Shown here one piece after another: positions 41,708-49,778 of a DNA stretch of 64,000 nucleotides. Source of the stretch: Flavobacterium ginsenosidimutans (GTDB taxonomy: Bacteria; Bacteroidota; Bacteroidia; Flavobacteriales; Flavobacteriaceae); contig NZ_QJRJ01000079.1 of NCBI RefSeq assembly GCF_003254625.1, forward strand, positions 310,001 to 374,000, given 5' to 3'. A model generated the notes under the pieces. That model saw only the letters and a program-made list of their open reading frames with translations, did not search any database and was not told where the DNA came from. A program made the position numbers and the translations under genes. How positions within the stretch are numbered: position 1 is the stretch's first letter; every line of letters begins with the position of its first letter.

Positions 41708-42766
41708 ATGAAAAATAAATCTTTAGTTGCTTTTTTACTTTTAAGCTTAGCATTTACAGCTTGCAAAAACGATAAATTAGCGCCAGTTCAGCCAAACGCA
41801 GTAAAACCTACAATTGTTACAGAAGCTTTACCTCACGATACAGATGATCCTTCAATTTGGATTAATCCAACTGATGCTTCAAAAAGTATTATTGTTGGAA
41901 CAGATAAAGACACAGACGGAGGTTTGTATGCTTTTGATTTGAATGGAAAAATCCTTAAAAAATCAATTCCGCTAAAACGTCCAAACAATGTTGATATCGC
42001 TTACGGATTAATTATTGACGGAAAAAAAGTAGACGTTGCGGTTACAACTGAACGTGAAGAAAATAAAATCAGAATTTTCAGTTTACCTGATTTAGAACCA
42101 ATTGATAACGGCGGAATTCCTGTTTTTGATGGAGAAGCGCAACGCGATCCAATGGGAGTTGCTTTATATACACGCCCAAGCGATGGTAAGATTTTTGCTA
42201 TTGTGGGAAGAAAAACGGGCCCTTCTGGAAGTTATTTATGGCAATATGAACTTTCTGGAAACGGAAAATTTGCTGCAGCAAAAGTGGTTCGTAAATTCGG
42301 AACATACAGCGGTAAAAAAGAAATTGAAGCTATTGCTGTAGATAACGAATTAGGTTTCGTGTACTATTGTGATGAACAAGCTGGAATTAGAAAATACAAA
42401 GCAGATCCAGCTTTAAACGATAATAAAGAATTGGCTTTCTTTGGTCAGAAAGATTTCAAAGCAGATCACGAAGGAATTGCGATTTACAAAAAAACAGATT
42501 CTACAGGATATATTTTAGTATCGAATCAGCAGGCAAATTCTTTTATGGTTTATCCAAGAGAAGGCGCGAAAGGAAATCCGAACAATCATCCATTGTTAGC
42601 CGAAGTTCCAACTTCTACAATCGAATGTGACGGTGCTGATGTAACAAGCGTTAACCTTGGTGGACAATACAAAAACGGACTTTTCGTAGCAATGAGTAAC
42701 GGAATGACTTTCCATTATTATGCTTGGGATTTAATCCAAAAACGCATAGACGAAGCTAAAAAATAA
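41708..42766 (+). CDS. Beta-propeller phytase (3-phytase), lipoprotein
   Basis: A 352-residue lipoprotein phytase that would release phosphate from phytate. The lipobox is FTAC (Cys about residue 19), followed by KNDKLAPVQ, which includes a Lys and an Asp as in some surface-export signals. The six-bladed propeller has the family motifs LPHDTDDPSIWINP, GTDKDTDGGLYAFD, RPNNVDIAYG and ADHEGIAIY, whose acidic residues bind calcium and phosphate. Length is typical. It lies 74 bp behind the TonB receptor with a hairpin between, so both form one functional unit. Confidence 0.9.
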   Translation: MKNKSLVAFLLLSLAFTACKNDKLAPVQPNAVKPTIVTEALPHDTDDPSIWINPTDASKSIIVGTDKDTDGGLYAFDLNGKILKKSIPLKRPNNVDIAYGLIIDGKKVDVAVTTEREENKIRIFSLPDLEPIDNGGIPVFDGEAQRDPMGVALYTRPSDGKIFAIVGRKTGPSGSYLWQYELSGNGKFAAAKVVRKFGTYSGKKEIEAIAVDNELGFVYYCDEQAGIRKYKADPALNDNKELAFFGQKDFKADHEGIAIYKKTDSTGYILVSNQQANSFMVYPREGAKGNPNNHPLLAEVPTSTIECDGADVTSVNLGGQYKNGLFVAMSNGMTFHYYAWDLIQKRIDEAKK

Positions 42767-42784
42767 AGTTTCAAGGTTTTCAGT

Positions 42785-42806
42785 CGCGGTTCAGTGTTCA
42801 GTGTCT
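42785..42806. repeat. 'cagtgttcagtg' repeat fragment
   Basis: CGGTTCAGTGTTCAGTG shares its words with the repeats flanking the four-helix-bundle gene at 32853 and 33326. No partner arm is present. Confidence 0.35.
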
Positions 42807-42837
42807 ATTTTTTTTTACTGCGATTGGAAACCAACTA

Positions 42838-42869
42838 AAAAAAGCTGTTCAGAAATGAACAGCTTTTTT
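42838..42869. terminator. Bidirectional terminator between phytase and pckA
   Basis: A perfect 14-bp stem (AAAAAAGCTGTTCA with TGAACAGCTTTTTT) closes on a GAAA tetraloop. A/T runs on both sides serve both convergent genes. Confidence 0.88.
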
Positions 42870-42890
42870 ATTTGAATTAAATAATTCCTT

Positions 42891-44495
42891 TTATTCTGTA
42901 ATCGGTGCGCCTGCTAAGATTTCAGCATTTGCAAACTCTTCAAATTTGGCAAAATTAGCTTTGAATTTCTGAGCTAATTCTAACGCTTTTTTATCGTATA
43001 AATCTTTGTCCTCCCAAGTATTTCTAGGATTTAAAATCTCCTCTGGAACATTCGGACAAGATTGTGGTTTTGCAAGTCCAAATACTTTGTGATCTACATA
43101 CTCTACGTTGTCTAATTCTCCTTTTAAAGCAGCAGTAATCATTGCACGAGTATATTTCAATTTCATACGGCTTCCAATTCCGTAAGGTCCGCCTGTCCAA
43201 CCCGTATTGATCAACCAAACTTTTACTCCTGCATCTTTCATTTTTTTGCTTAACATTTCAGCGTAACGCGTTGGATGTAAAGGCATAAATGGAGCTCCAA
43301 AACAAGCAGAGAAATTAGGCTGAGGCTCAGTTACACCAGCTTCTGTACCCGCAACTTTTGCAGTATATCCAGAAATAAAGTGGTAAGCAGCCTGACCTGG
43401 AGTTAATTTTGAGATTGGAGGCAGAATTCCGAAAGAATCAGCCGTTAAGAAAAATATATTTTTAGGATTGTGTCCAACCAAACCTGGCTGTACATTATCG
43501 ATATGTGTAATTGGATAACTTACACGAGTGTTTTGAGTGATTGAAACATCATCATAATCAACTTCGTTTGTTCCTTCTTTGAAAACCACATTTTCTAAAA
43601 GCGCTCCTTTTTTGATTGCTCTAAAAATGTCTGGTTCGTTCTCTTCTGTTAAGTTGATTACTTTAGCATAACAGCCTCCCTCGAAGTTGAAAACTGTATT
43701 TTCGTTTGTCCATCCGTGTTCATCGTCTCCGATTAATTTACGCTCTGGATCTGCTGATAAAGTTGTTTTTCCTGTTCCAGATAATCCGAAGAAAATTGCT
43801 GTATCTCCGTCTTCACCAACATTAGCACTACAGTGCATTGGAAGTGTATTTTTGAAAACTGGAAGAATAAAGTTCAAAGCAGAGAAAATTCCTTTTTTCA
43901 TTTCTCCTGTGTAACCAGTTCCTCCAATTAAAGCGATTTTTTTAGTAAAATCCAAAATCGCAAAATTAGACTGGCGTGTTCCATCTACAGCAGGATCTGC
44001 CATAAAACTTGGTGCACAAACAACTGTCCATTCTGGAGTAAAATTAGCTAGTTCCGACTCTTCAGGACGTAAGAACATATTATAGCAAAACAAATTAGAC
44101 CAAGCCGTTTCTGTTACAACACGAACATTCAATCTATAATTTGAATCAGAACACACATAAGAATCACGAACAAAAACTTCTTTGTCTGATAAAAATGCTG
44201 TTACCTTCTTATAAAGCTTTTCAAAAGCCTCAGGTTCAAACGGAATATTTACATTTCCCCACCAAACTTGATCTTTTGTAATATCATCTTTTACGATAAA
44301 ACGATCTTGTGGAGAACGACCTGTAAATTCACCAGTATTAATTGCTAACGCCCCAGTAGAATTCTCAACACCTTGCCCTGATTGCAAAGTAATTGCATGA
44401 AGCTCATCTGCAGATAGTTGATAACGAACTTTTGCATTTTCAATTCCTAATTCTTTTAACGAAATCGATTTCGAGAAAACTGTATTAGTGTCCAT
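42891..44495 (-). CDS. pckA: Phosphoenolpyruvate carboxykinase (ATP)
   Basis: A 534-residue cytoplasmic enzyme that converts oxaloacetate and ATP to phosphoenolpyruvate, ADP and CO2, the entry step of gluconeogenesis. Family signatures are intact: NTGEFTGRSPQDRFIV (substrate site), GLSGTGKTTLSADPER (P-loop, about residues 240-255), IGDDEHGW (metal-binding acidic residues) and GYTAKVAGTEAGV. Length is normal for the ATP-dependent form. It is alone, between two terminator-bounded units, with a -7 element about 37 bp upstream. Confidence 0.96.
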   Translation of the reverse strand: MDTNTVFSKSISLKELGIENAKVRYQLSADELHAITLQSGQGVENSTGALAINTGEFTGRSPQDRFIVKDDITKDQVWWGNVNIPFEPEAFEKLYKKVTAFLSDKEVFVRDSYVCSDSNYRLNVRVVTETAWSNLFCYNMFLRPEESELANFTPEWTVVCAPSFMADPAVDGTRQSNFAILDFTKKIALIGGTGYTGEMKKGIFSALNFILPVFKNTLPMHCSANVGEDGDTAIFFGLSGTGKTTLSADPERKLIGDDEHGWTNENTVFNFEGGCYAKVINLTEENEPDIFRAIKKGALLENVVFKEGTNEVDYDDVSITQNTRVSYPITHIDNVQPGLVGHNPKNIFFLTADSFGILPPISKLTPGQAAYHFISGYTAKVAGTEAGVTEPQPNFSACFGAPFMPLHPTRYAEMLSKKMKDAGVKVWLINTGWTGGPYGIGSRMKLKYTRAMITAALKGELDNVEYVDHKVFGLAKPQSCPNVPEEILNPRNTWEDKDLYDKKALELAQKFKANFAKFEEFANAEILAGAPITE

Positions 44496-44531
44496 AAATT
44501 TTAAGTTGTGTGTGATATTTTATTAACGAAG

Positions 44532-44539
44532 CAAAATTA
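44532..44539 (-). promoter_or_regulatory. Promoter -7 element of pckA
   Basis: The minus strand reads TAATTTTG, an exact TAnnTTTG match 37 bp upstream of the start. No TTG is seen at the usual -33 spacing. Confidence 0.45.
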
Positions 44540-44797
44540 CAGATTAATTTTTATTTCTTTTAAAATACTTAAATTTCACTTTGATTTATACGAAAAAAGA
44601 GAAATTTCACTTTAAAAATTACAAAAAGAAAAAAATAACTGCTTGTATTTTGTTTTATTACAACCTTATCAGCGAATTTGTTATATTATTTTTGTTTAAC
44701 AATAGAAAATACAAAAAAGTCACACAAATAAAGTTATATGTTATTTATGTGACAAAATTAAAGATTAATTCTTAGACAGAATTTTTTTTTCGGGATT
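44540..44797. other. A/T-rich spacer without recognisable content
   Basis: Together with the pckA leader the spacer is about 300 bp. I see no gene, strong hairpin or repeat. A 64-codon open frame here is Lys/Ile/Phe-rich and looks like chance. Confidence 0.6.
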
Positions 44798-45184
44798 TTA
44801 TGATTTTCTCTTCAAAATCGCAAAGAATAATAGCGCCCAGCCAATAATTAATAGAAAACCACCTATTGGAGTTGCGAATACGATAATTTTAGAATAAAAC
44901 AAAGTATAGTCTTTTGTGGCTACCAAATAGATTGAACCGCTAAAAAGAACAACTCCAGCAACTATAAAACCATAGATTGTTTTTAGTGTTTTTTCTGCAA
45001 GATCTTTTTGAGTAGATAAAAAGAGAAGAAATAAGGCATGATACATTTGGTAACGAACACCAACTTCAAAAGTATTTAATTGATCAACTGAAAGATATTT
45101 TTTCAATAAATGAGCACCAAAAGCACCCAAAATAATAGCCAACATACCTATAAAAGCTCCAGTTAGAACGATTTTTCTTTTCAT
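44798..45184 (-). CDS. DUF423-family membrane protein
   Basis: A 128-residue membrane protein of the DUF423 (YgdD-like) family with four helices. Marks are GMLAIILGAFGAHLLKKYL, FEVGVRYQMYHALFLL and ATPIGGFLLIIGWALLF. The ATG at 45184 is preferred over one 39 bp upstream, because MKRKIVLTGAFIGMLA begins directly with the first helix as in relatives and the -7 element would lie within the longer frame. Function is unknown. Confidence 0.9.
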   Translation of the reverse strand: MKRKIVLTGAFIGMLAIILGAFGAHLLKKYLSVDQLNTFEVGVRYQMYHALFLLFLSTQKDLAEKTLKTIYGFIVAGVVLFSGSIYLVATKDYTLFYSKIIVFATPIGGFLLIIGWALLFFAILKRKS

Positions 45185-45209
45185 AATATATCTCTTTTGA
45201 AATTTGACA

Positions 45210-45217
45210 CAAAAATA
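45210..45217 (-). promoter_or_regulatory. Promoter -7 element of the DUF423 gene
   Basis: The minus strand reads TATTTTTG, matching TAnnTTTG, 26 bp upstream of the chosen start. It supports the shorter protein. Confidence 0.4.
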
Positions 45218-45323
45218 CTTCAAACGAACCGAAAAACCGCTTTAGTTTTGAGATTATTTAGAACAAAATCAAATTATTTTTTATCAGGATTCAAAAAATA
45301 AATTCAATTTTATTTAATTTAGA

Positions 45324-45354
45324 TTGTTATATTTATAACATTTAAATATATTTG
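45324..45354 (+). promoter_or_regulatory. Promoter of the saccharopine-dehydrogenase-family gene
   Basis: TTG (45324-45326), a 20-nt spacer and TATATTTG (45347-45354) match the Bacteroidota consensus. The start codon is 18 bp further on. Confidence 0.6.
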
Positions 45355-45371
45355 TGTTAAATATTTAAAGC

Positions 45372-46736
45372 ATGAGAAACGTTTTAATAATTGGAGCAGG
45401 TAGATCTGCATCTTCGCTTATTCGCTATTTATTATCAAAATCCGATGAGGAAAAGCTGCATTTAACCGTAGCCGATCTTTCATTGAATCTTGCGAAAGCA
45501 AAGACTCAGAATCATCCTAATGCGACTCCGCTTGCCTTGGATATTTTTAATGCCGACGAAAGAAGAAAAGCTATCGAAAATGCTTCTATAGTAATTTCGA
45601 TGCTTCCAGCGCATTTGCATATCGAAATTGCAAAAGATTGTTTAGAATTTAAAAAACATCTTGTTACAGCTTCCTATATAAGTGATGCCATGCAAGCTTT
45701 AAACGAAGAAGCCATCAAGAACAATCTGATTTTCATGAACGAAATTGGTCTCGATCCTGGAATCGACCACATGAGCGCCATGAAAGTTATTGACGATATT
45801 AGATCAAAAGGCGGTAAAATGCTTTTGTTTGAATCTTTCTGTGGCGGACTTGTAGCTCCTGAATCTGACAATAATTTATGGAATTACAAATTTACTTGGG
45901 CACCAAGAAACGTTGTCTTAGCAGGACAAGGAGGTGCTGCAAAATTTATTCAGGAAGGAACTTATAAATATATTCCGTACAGTGCTTTATTTAGAAGAAC
46001 TGAATTTTTGGAAGTTGAAGGTTACGGAAAATTTGAAGCTTATTCGAATCGGGATTCTCTTAAATACCGTTCGGTTTATGGTTTAGATGATGTTCTGACT
46101 TTATATAGAGGAACTATTCGAAGAGTTGGTTTTTCACGAGCTTGGAATATGTTTGTACAACTCGGAATGACTGATGATAGTTATGTTATAGAAGATTCTG
46201 AAAACATGAGTTATCGTCAATTTATCAATTCTTTTCTTCCGTATCATCCAACAGATTCTGCCGAAATTAAAACCCGATTGATCTTAAAAATCGATCAGGA
46301 CGATATTATGTGGGATAAACTTTTGGAACTGGATTTATTTAACCCAAACAAAAAAGTAAATCTGCCAAATGCAACTCCTGCGCAAATTTTAGAAAAAATC
46401 TTAACCGACAGCTGGGCTTTAGAACCAGATGACAAAGATATGATCGTGATGTATCACAAATTTGGTTATGAATTGAATGGAGAAAAGAAACAAATCGATT
46501 CTAAAATGGTTTGTATTGGCGAAGACCAAACTTATACCGCAATGGCAAAAACAGTCGGGCTTCCCGTTGCAATTGCAACATTATTGATTTTAAACAGCAA
46601 AATTACAACTCCAGGCGTACAGCTTCCAATAAAAAAAGAAGTTTATGAGCCTATTTTGAAAGAGTTAGAAGAATATGGGGTTATTTTTAATGAGCAAAAA
46701 GTGCCTTATTTTGGTTATAATCCAGACTTGTTTTAA
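45372..46736 (+). CDS. Saccharopine dehydrogenase-family oxidoreductase
   Basis: A 454-residue NAD(P)-dependent oxidoreductase of the saccharopine-dehydrogenase family. The N-terminal Rossmann motif is VLIIGAGRSASSLIRYLL. The catalytic domain has SMLPAHLHIEIAKDCLEFKK, VTASYISDAMQALNEEA, IGLDPGIDHMSAMKVID and FCGGLVAPESDNNLWNYKFT, all close to lysine-forming saccharopine reductases and LYS9-like proteins. It may act in lysine degradation, but no pathway partners are nearby. It is monocistronic, between a good promoter and a strong terminator. Confidence 0.87.
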   Translation: MRNVLIIGAGRSASSLIRYLLSKSDEEKLHLTVADLSLNLAKAKTQNHPNATPLALDIFNADERRKAIENASIVISMLPAHLHIEIAKDCLEFKKHLVTASYISDAMQALNEEAIKNNLIFMNEIGLDPGIDHMSAMKVIDDIRSKGGKMLLFESFCGGLVAPESDNNLWNYKFTWAPRNVVLAGQGGAAKFIQEGTYKYIPYSALFRRTEFLEVEGYGKFEAYSNRDSLKYRSVYGLDDVLTLYRGTIRRVGFSRAWNMFVQLGMTDDSYVIEDSENMSYRQFINSFLPYHPTDSAEIKTRLILKIDQDDIMWDKLLELDLFNPNKKVNLPNATPAQILEKILTDSWALEPDDKDMIVMYHKFGYELNGEKKQIDSKMVCIGEDQTYTAMAKTVGLPVAIATLLILNSKITTPGVQLPIKKEVYEPILKELEEYGVIFNEQKVPYFGYNPDLF

Positions 46737-46787
46737 TCTGGATTACATCTTTATTTTTAGAATTTTTTTTAATTAGTTTTTAATTTT

Positions 46788-46821
46788 ATCCGCTTCTCAA
46801 AACAGAAGCGGATTTTTTTTC
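46788..46821 (+). terminator. Terminator after the saccharopine-dehydrogenase-family gene
   Basis: A 10-bp stem (ATCCGCTTCT with AGAAGCGGAT) around CAAAAC, followed by eight or more T residues. Confidence 0.85.
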
Positions 46822-46831
46822 TTTTTAATAA

Positions 46832-46921
46832 GGTACAAAGTTGCAAAGGTTCAAAGGAACAGAGTTAGTTTTTTTTAATCTTAAAAACCTTTGTCCCTTT
46901 GAACCTTTGCAACTTTGAACC
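46832..46921. repeat. Palindromic 'caaagttgcaaaggttcaaagg' element
   Basis: Arms at about 46832-46863 and 46888-46921 pair nearly throughout (words GTTGCAAAGGTTCAAAGG and CCTTTGAACCTTTGCAAC) around an A/T-rich loop. It is a word-variant of the 'cgcaaag' family, placed after a terminator and just before the M56 stop. Confidence 0.65.
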
Positions 46922-46933
46922 TAAAAAAAAAAC

Positions 46934-48145
46934 TTATTTAGCCGCCTGAACTTTGATTGGCAGACTATACATTACACGAACTGGTTTTCCCTGATCATAA
47001 GCCGGAGTCCATTTTGGAGAAAGTTTCAAAACACGAACAGCCTCTTCTCCCGAGCCATAACCCAATTTGTCTCTTAACACTTTAATACCTGTTAAAGAAC
47101 CATCTGTCTCAATCATAAATTGAACATAGACTTTTCCATTTAGTTTTTGTTTAATAACCTCTTCAGGCATTTTATAATTTTGACCTACAAATTTATAAAA
47201 CTCAACTATTCCTCCAGGAAACGAAGGCTGTACGCCCACATCTGTCACGTTCTTAAAATCTTTCTCTTTAGCCACTTCTTGTGCTACAGTTTCTGTACTG
47301 AAAGCAAACAATAATACGATACAAACTGCAAAAACAGCCAAAACTTTAAATACAGATTTTATAGTAGATTCTTTTTTAGTCATCATAATTAAACGTTTTT
47401 TAGTTATTAAATAATTAATATTACTTGCCAATGCAACAGTATTTTTCTGTGAAACAAAATCCAGCAATAAATTCTGGTAATTTTTTATTTCTCCAAATTG
47501 TTTATTTACTGCTTCATCAGCCAAAAATTCATGATTGAGTTTGATTGCTTTTTCAAACAAAACAAATAAAGGATTGAACCAAAACACAATTTGCAAAACC
47601 TCAACAAAAAGAATATCCAAAGTATGTTTCTGATTTAAATGTGCTTTTTCGTGAGCAATTAATTCTGATGGGATTTTTCCGTTTTTAAAGTCTTTTTCAT
47701 TAATAAAAATAGCGTTCCAAAAAGAATGCGGCAGAATTGATTCTTTCATCAAAACAACTCTTTCGCCTTTTATAAACTCAATTTTATTCTTCTTCATTTT
47801 TATATAAAAAGAAGAGACATTAATAGCAAATCGAACAAACAAAATCAAAACAATAACACCATAAACCACGCTTAATAAAAATGTTAGAATTTCACTTAAA
47901 GAGATTTCATTTAGCAATGATTTATTGGTTACAATCATAATTTCATCCAATTGAACTGCTCTAATTTTCGTTGAAAAAAGCGGTTCAATAGAAAACAATT
48001 GCAACGGAATAATCAAACTAAAAATCAAACTCGCAAGAAGATAGACACGATTAAAGCGAAACATTTTTTCGTTTTCCAACAGTAATTTATATACCGCAAA
48101 AAATACAATAAGCAGTAAACCTGATTTTAAAAGATATGTTATCAT
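46934..48145 (-). CDS. M56 (BlaR1-like) metallopeptidase with TonB C-terminal domain
   Basis: A 403-residue integral-membrane M56 peptidase. Several N-terminal helices (MITYLLKSGLLLIVFFAVYK) are followed by the zinc motif AHEKAHLNQKHTLD (HExxH, about residue 165) and the second-ligand region LNHEFLADEAV. Another helix lies near 270-288. The periplasmic C-terminus is a TonB-type domain (PSFPGGIVEFYKFVGQNYKM, GKVYVQFMIETDGSLTGIKV). Such proteins are thought to sense envelope signals and cleave a BlaI repressor. It is the last gene of the BlaI operon and paralogous to the preceding M56 gene. Confidence 0.88.
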   Translation of the reverse strand: MITYLLKSGLLLIVFFAVYKLLLENEKMFRFNRVYLLASLIFSLIIPLQLFSIEPLFSTKIRAVQLDEIMIVTNKSLLNEISLSEILTFLLSVVYGVIVLILFVRFAINVSSFYIKMKKNKIEFIKGERVVLMKESILPHSFWNAIFINEKDFKNGKIPSELIAHEKAHLNQKHTLDILFVEVLQIVFWFNPLFVLFEKAIKLNHEFLADEAVNKQFGEIKNYQNLLLDFVSQKNTVALASNINYLITKKRLIMMTKKESTIKSVFKVLAVFAVCIVLLFAFSTETVAQEVAKEKDFKNVTDVGVQPSFPGGIVEFYKFVGQNYKMPEEVIKQKLNGKVYVQFMIETDGSLTGIKVLRDKLGYGSGEEAVRVLKLSPKWTPAYDQGKPVRVMYSLPIKVQAAK

Positions 48146-48192
48146 TTTTTATTTTTTTTGATATTTCAGAATCGATTATTTACGTTTTTAAG
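48142..48192 (-). pseudogene. Fossil of a second blaI C-terminus
   Basis: The spacer between the two M56 genes matches the 3' end of the intact blaI gene (49404 onward). Read on the plus strand, TTTCAGAATCGATTATT here corresponds to TTTCTGAATCGATTATT there, with similar flanks (ATCATTTT before, TTTTTAAGA after). On the minus strand it still spells IIDSEI, but a stop codon and an A-run shift break the frame. It therefore marks a lost second copy of blaI ahead of the second M56 gene. Confidence 0.7.
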
Positions 48193-48204
48193 AATGTTTT
48201 ATTC

Positions 48205-49407
48205 TCAAGGATTTTGTGGTCTTCTAAACATTGTAGTATCAAACTGAATATTTTGATAACCATAAGATTTTCTTCGTTCTTTTGCTCTTCCTTCACTTTC
48301 ACTAATTATAGTACTCACCTCAGAACCAGATTCTTGTTTAGTGCTTAAAGTTTCATTCTCTTTTAGATCCTGCGTTTTTTTTGAAGCAACTGCTGGCTGA
48401 GACGAAACTTTGGTTTTCTTCTTGTCTGTTGACTTAGCAGATTTTTCCTTTACAGCCACGTCTTGTTTTTTATCTTTTGAAATAACTGTTTTCTCATCAA
48501 AAGAATTTTTACTTGTGCTGTTTTTCGCTTCTGTTTTCACTTCTTGCGCAACTGTTTTTATGCATAACAGCAACATTAAAATCGTGACTAGAGGCACTAC
48601 AGCAATTTTCTTTAAAAACGCTGTATTTTTTGATGTTCTTTTTTTCATCATTGTTAATCGTTTTTTTGTTACTAAATAATTCAAATTACTGGCCAAGTAA
48701 ATCGTTTGTTTCTCGCTTCCTTTTGTTAAAAGTAAATTTTGGTAAAACGGAACATTATTATAAGTTTTCACAATTTCCTGATCGGCAAGAAACTCGTGAT
48801 TGAGCTGTATTGCTTTTTTATAAAACAAAAAGATAGGGTTAAACCAAAAAACAACTTTTAAAAGCTCTATAAAAAGAATATCCAAAGTATGCTTTTGATG
48901 CACATGAACCAATTCGTGCGTGTACAATTCGGCTTCAATATTTTGCTTTTTATAATCTTCTAAATTGATAAAAATGTAATGCAAAAAGGTATGTGGCAAT
49001 ATTTTTTCTTTTACCAAAACCAATTTTGAATTCTTAAATTCTACATTTGGAGAATTGCCAATTCTGGAAAAAATCTTCCAAATGTTTCTTCCAAATCTTA
49101 TTGCCATCAACAGCGTTACGATTGCGTATAAAGTCCATAAAAGAATGGATTTATAATCTACTTTTTCTGCTGTTTGATTAATCGACGTATTTATTGTATG
49201 CTGACTAATAGCAACTTGTCTTGAAAAATCTACAGGAATTTCTTTGATAATTTCAAATGAGATAAACGGAATTGCAACGGAAATCACAATTGAAAAAAGC
49301 AAAAAGAATCTATTAAACTGATGCATTTTTTCTCGCTCTAATATCAAATGATAAAAAGCTATAAAAACACATAAAGCGACTGTTGATTTTACAATAAAAG
49401 CTATCAT
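48205..49407 (-). CDS. M56 (BlaR1-like) metallopeptidase with basic Ser/Lys-rich tail
   Basis: A 400-residue M56 membrane peptidase. Three or four N-terminal helices (MIAFIVKSTVALCVFIAFYH) precede the zinc motif THELVHVHQKHTLD (HExxH) and LNHEFLADQEIV, both intact. After the last helix (VVPLVTILMLLLCIKTVAQ) the periplasmic part is not a TonB domain. It is about 110 low-complexity residues rich in Lys, Ser, Thr and Glu, ending SYGYQNIQFDTTMFRRPQNP. The start overlaps the blaI stop by 4 bp. It is a paralogue of the next M56 gene with a replaced sensor tail. Confidence 0.87.
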   Translation of the reverse strand: MIAFIVKSTVALCVFIAFYHLILEREKMHQFNRFFLLFSIVISVAIPFISFEIIKEIPVDFSRQVAISQHTINTSINQTAEKVDYKSILLWTLYAIVTLLMAIRFGRNIWKIFSRIGNSPNVEFKNSKLVLVKEKILPHTFLHYIFINLEDYKKQNIEAELYTHELVHVHQKHTLDILFIELLKVVFWFNPIFLFYKKAIQLNHEFLADQEIVKTYNNVPFYQNLLLTKGSEKQTIYLASNLNYLVTKKRLTMMKKRTSKNTAFLKKIAVVPLVTILMLLLCIKTVAQEVKTEAKNSTSKNSFDEKTVISKDKKQDVAVKEKSAKSTDKKKTKVSSQPAVASKKTQDLKENETLSTKQESGSEVSTIISESEGRAKERRKSYGYQNIQFDTTMFRRPQNP

Positions 49408-49778
49408 TTCTTCTTCTTTTGAATTTCTGAATCGATTATTTTTTTAAGATCTTCCAATTCCGAAGCCGACAAATTGGTTTCGGTAGTAAAAAACGAAGCA
49501 AATTGCGATGCCGAATTATTAAAGAAATTGCTAATTAACCCTTTAACGTGTTTCGAGAAATAATCTGTTTTTTTCACTAAAGGATAATATTCTCTAGAAT
49601 TCCCAAATTCGTTATATGCCACAAATTTCTTGTCGATCATTCGTTTTAAGAGCGTTGCAACAGTAGTTGTCGCGGGTTTTGGTTCTGGATAAGCTTCGAG
49701 CAAATCCTTCATGAAAGCCTTTTCAAGTTTCCATAAATACTCCATTAACTGTTCTTCTGCGTTTGATAATTGTGTCAT
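49404..49778 (-). CDS. BlaI/MecI/CopY-family repressor
   Basis: A 124-residue winged-helix repressor of the BlaI/MecI family. The DNA-binding part is AEEQLMEYLWKLEKAFMKDL, then PATTTVATLLKRMIDKKFVA (recognition helix and wing). The C-terminal helices dimerise and usually carry the site cleaved by the partner peptidase. It overlaps genes on both sides by 4 bp and so is tightly coupled to the upstream DUF6624 gene and downstream M56 gene. Two palindromes of the BlaI operator type lie at the operon promoter (51192-51225), pointing to autoregulation. Confidence 0.92.
   Translation of the reverse strand: MTQLSNAEEQLMEYLWKLEKAFMKDLLEAYPEPKPATTTVATLLKRMIDKKFVAYNEFGNSREYYPLVKKTDYFSKHVKGLISNFFNNSASQFASFFTTETNLSASELEDLKKIIDSEIQKKKK

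Noticed and set aside
44581..44775. A 64-codon open frame between pckA and the DUF423 gene
   Set aside because: It has Lys/Ile/Phe/Tyr-rich composition expected of random A/T-rich DNA, no promoter or family motif, and lies between genes on the opposite strand.
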